From Pseudomonas putida (GTDB taxonomy: Bacteria; Pseudomonadota; Gammaproteobacteria; Pseudomonadales; Pseudomonadaceae): a stretch of 64,000 nt of DNA. The position numbers were made by a program, and so were the translations under genes. Positions 63,672 to 64,000 of this stretch are shown in pieces. Every line of letters begins with the position of its first letter. Positions within the stretch are counted from its first letter, which is position 1. The stretch is taken from NCBI RefSeq assembly GCF_028682455.1, contig NZ_JANHLD010000001.1, forward strand, positions 1,900,001 through 1,964,000, given 5' to 3'. Below the pieces are notes generated by a model. The model did not search any database and was not told where the DNA came from. It worked only from the letters and a program-made list of their open reading frames with translations.

Positions 63672-64000
63672 TCATAGGCCGGGAAATTTCATTGAAAATA
63701 GATATGGGTTATTTGGAGGCGTAAATTCGAAAACCATTTCTGGTTTGATAAGTAAATAGCCATGTAGCTTCCTCGATTTTCTGGCGCCTGTGACTTCGCA
63801 AGTCCAGATGTTCAGGCCACTTGGTTGCTTGCGATGCAATTGCAGTCGCTCGAAGCGCTTCTGCACCCACTGCCAATCCTGCAGGTTCTCCTGTTTGGCC
63901 AGTTTGCCTACCTGCGGGTGTTCCTGCGCATAGCGCTGGAACACGCCAGGGCTGACCAGGTAGGCGGTGTCGCTCACGGTATGCACCAGCGCTTTCGCAT
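63672..64000 (-). CDS. traI: MobH/TraI-type ICE relaxase, C-terminal end (partial)
   Basis: The frame is open to the window edge, so the N-terminal bulk lies beyond 64000. The visible ~109 residues (LVHTVSDTAYLVSPGVFQRY, WVQKRFERLQLHRKQPSGLN, EVTGARKSRKLHGYLL) match the C-terminal DUF1528 part of integrating-conjugative-element relaxases of the PFGI-1/ICEclc class, which is a winged-helix-like DNA contact region. It is convergent with the 14-gene operon, 30 bases away. It marks the conjugative backbone of the island. Confidence 0.82.
   Translation of the reverse strand, partial: AKALVHTVSDTAYLVSPGVFQRYAQEHPQVGKLAKQENLQDWQWVQKRFERLQLHRKQPSGLNIWTCEVTGARKSRKLHGYLLIKPEMVFEFTPPNNPYLFSMKFPGL

Noticed and set aside
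1..64000. CRISPR arrays, rRNA or complete tRNA genes
   Set aside because: I saw no regularly spaced 20-40 base repeats of CRISPR type, and the tRNA-like bases at 7534-7553 are only a 3' end.

Overview
The window looks like a Pseudomonas chromosome carrying a large genomic island. The first 7.1 kb is GC-rich and holds ordinary housekeeping and transport genes of Pseudomonas type: the end of a methyltransferase, an EamA exporter, a DUF4917 protein, a periplasmic glycerophosphodiester phosphodiesterase, a LysE exporter, a SulP transporter and a lipoprotein. At 7534-7553 the minus strand reads exactly like the last 20 bases of a tRNA-Gly (part of the T arm, acceptor strand, CCA) without the rest of the tRNA. 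That is what the distal attachment site of an ICEclc/PAGI-2 type element should look like. From there to the window end the content is accessory. The last bases encode the C-terminus of a MobH-type ICE relaxase, so the conjugation genes and integrase probably lie beyond 64000.

Island cargo, left to right. (1) 7.7-17.0 kb is a sulfur/redox module: a LysR-type effector domain without its DNA-binding half, a ferric-reductase-like flavoprotein, an OsmC peroxidase, a YgaP-like membrane peptide, a split YeeE/YedE transporter, a BigR/SqrR-like ArsR repressor and a tetrathionate-reductase-like ttrBCA operon. (2) 17.0-21.8 kb is a transposon nest: an ISL3 element interrupted by an IS30 element (3-bp duplication AAA), directly beside an IS21 istAB pair. 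(3) 22-26.5 kb holds two unknown proteins and a small Lrp-controlled cluster (Dabb, DUF2000, a truncated PaaK-like ligase, LysE exporter).

(4) From about 26.9 kb the island is a defence archipelago. It begins with an XRE regulator, then an IetAS-type system (AAA ATPase plus subtilisin-like protease) with its own XRE gene. Next come a LysR regulator and a WYL-domain regulator leading a type III restriction-modification locus expanded with a SNF2-like helicase and a DUF4391 protein (33.4-42.4 kb).

(5) 42.5-63.6 kb is one tightly overlapping run of 14 genes and is the most interesting part. In order: a VWA protein, a WXG100-like protein, a coiled-coil PD-(D/E)xK nuclease, two small proteins, an FtsK/EssC-like ATPase, a Card1-like CARF-nuclease, a TerY-P-like triad (VWA, PP2C phosphatase, kinase with zinc ribbon), a Upf1-like SF1 helicase, a winged-helix protein of unknown function, a long coiled coil fused to a McrB-like AAA+ domain, and a DUF2357-like protein with an embedded Hsp70-like fold. 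Parts resemble the McrBC-derived CoCoNuT systems and the TerY-P triads. The combination with a WXG/FtsK module, a CARF nuclease without a visible cyclase, and an Hsp70-like partner in place of a recognisable McrC nuclease is one I cannot match to a described system.
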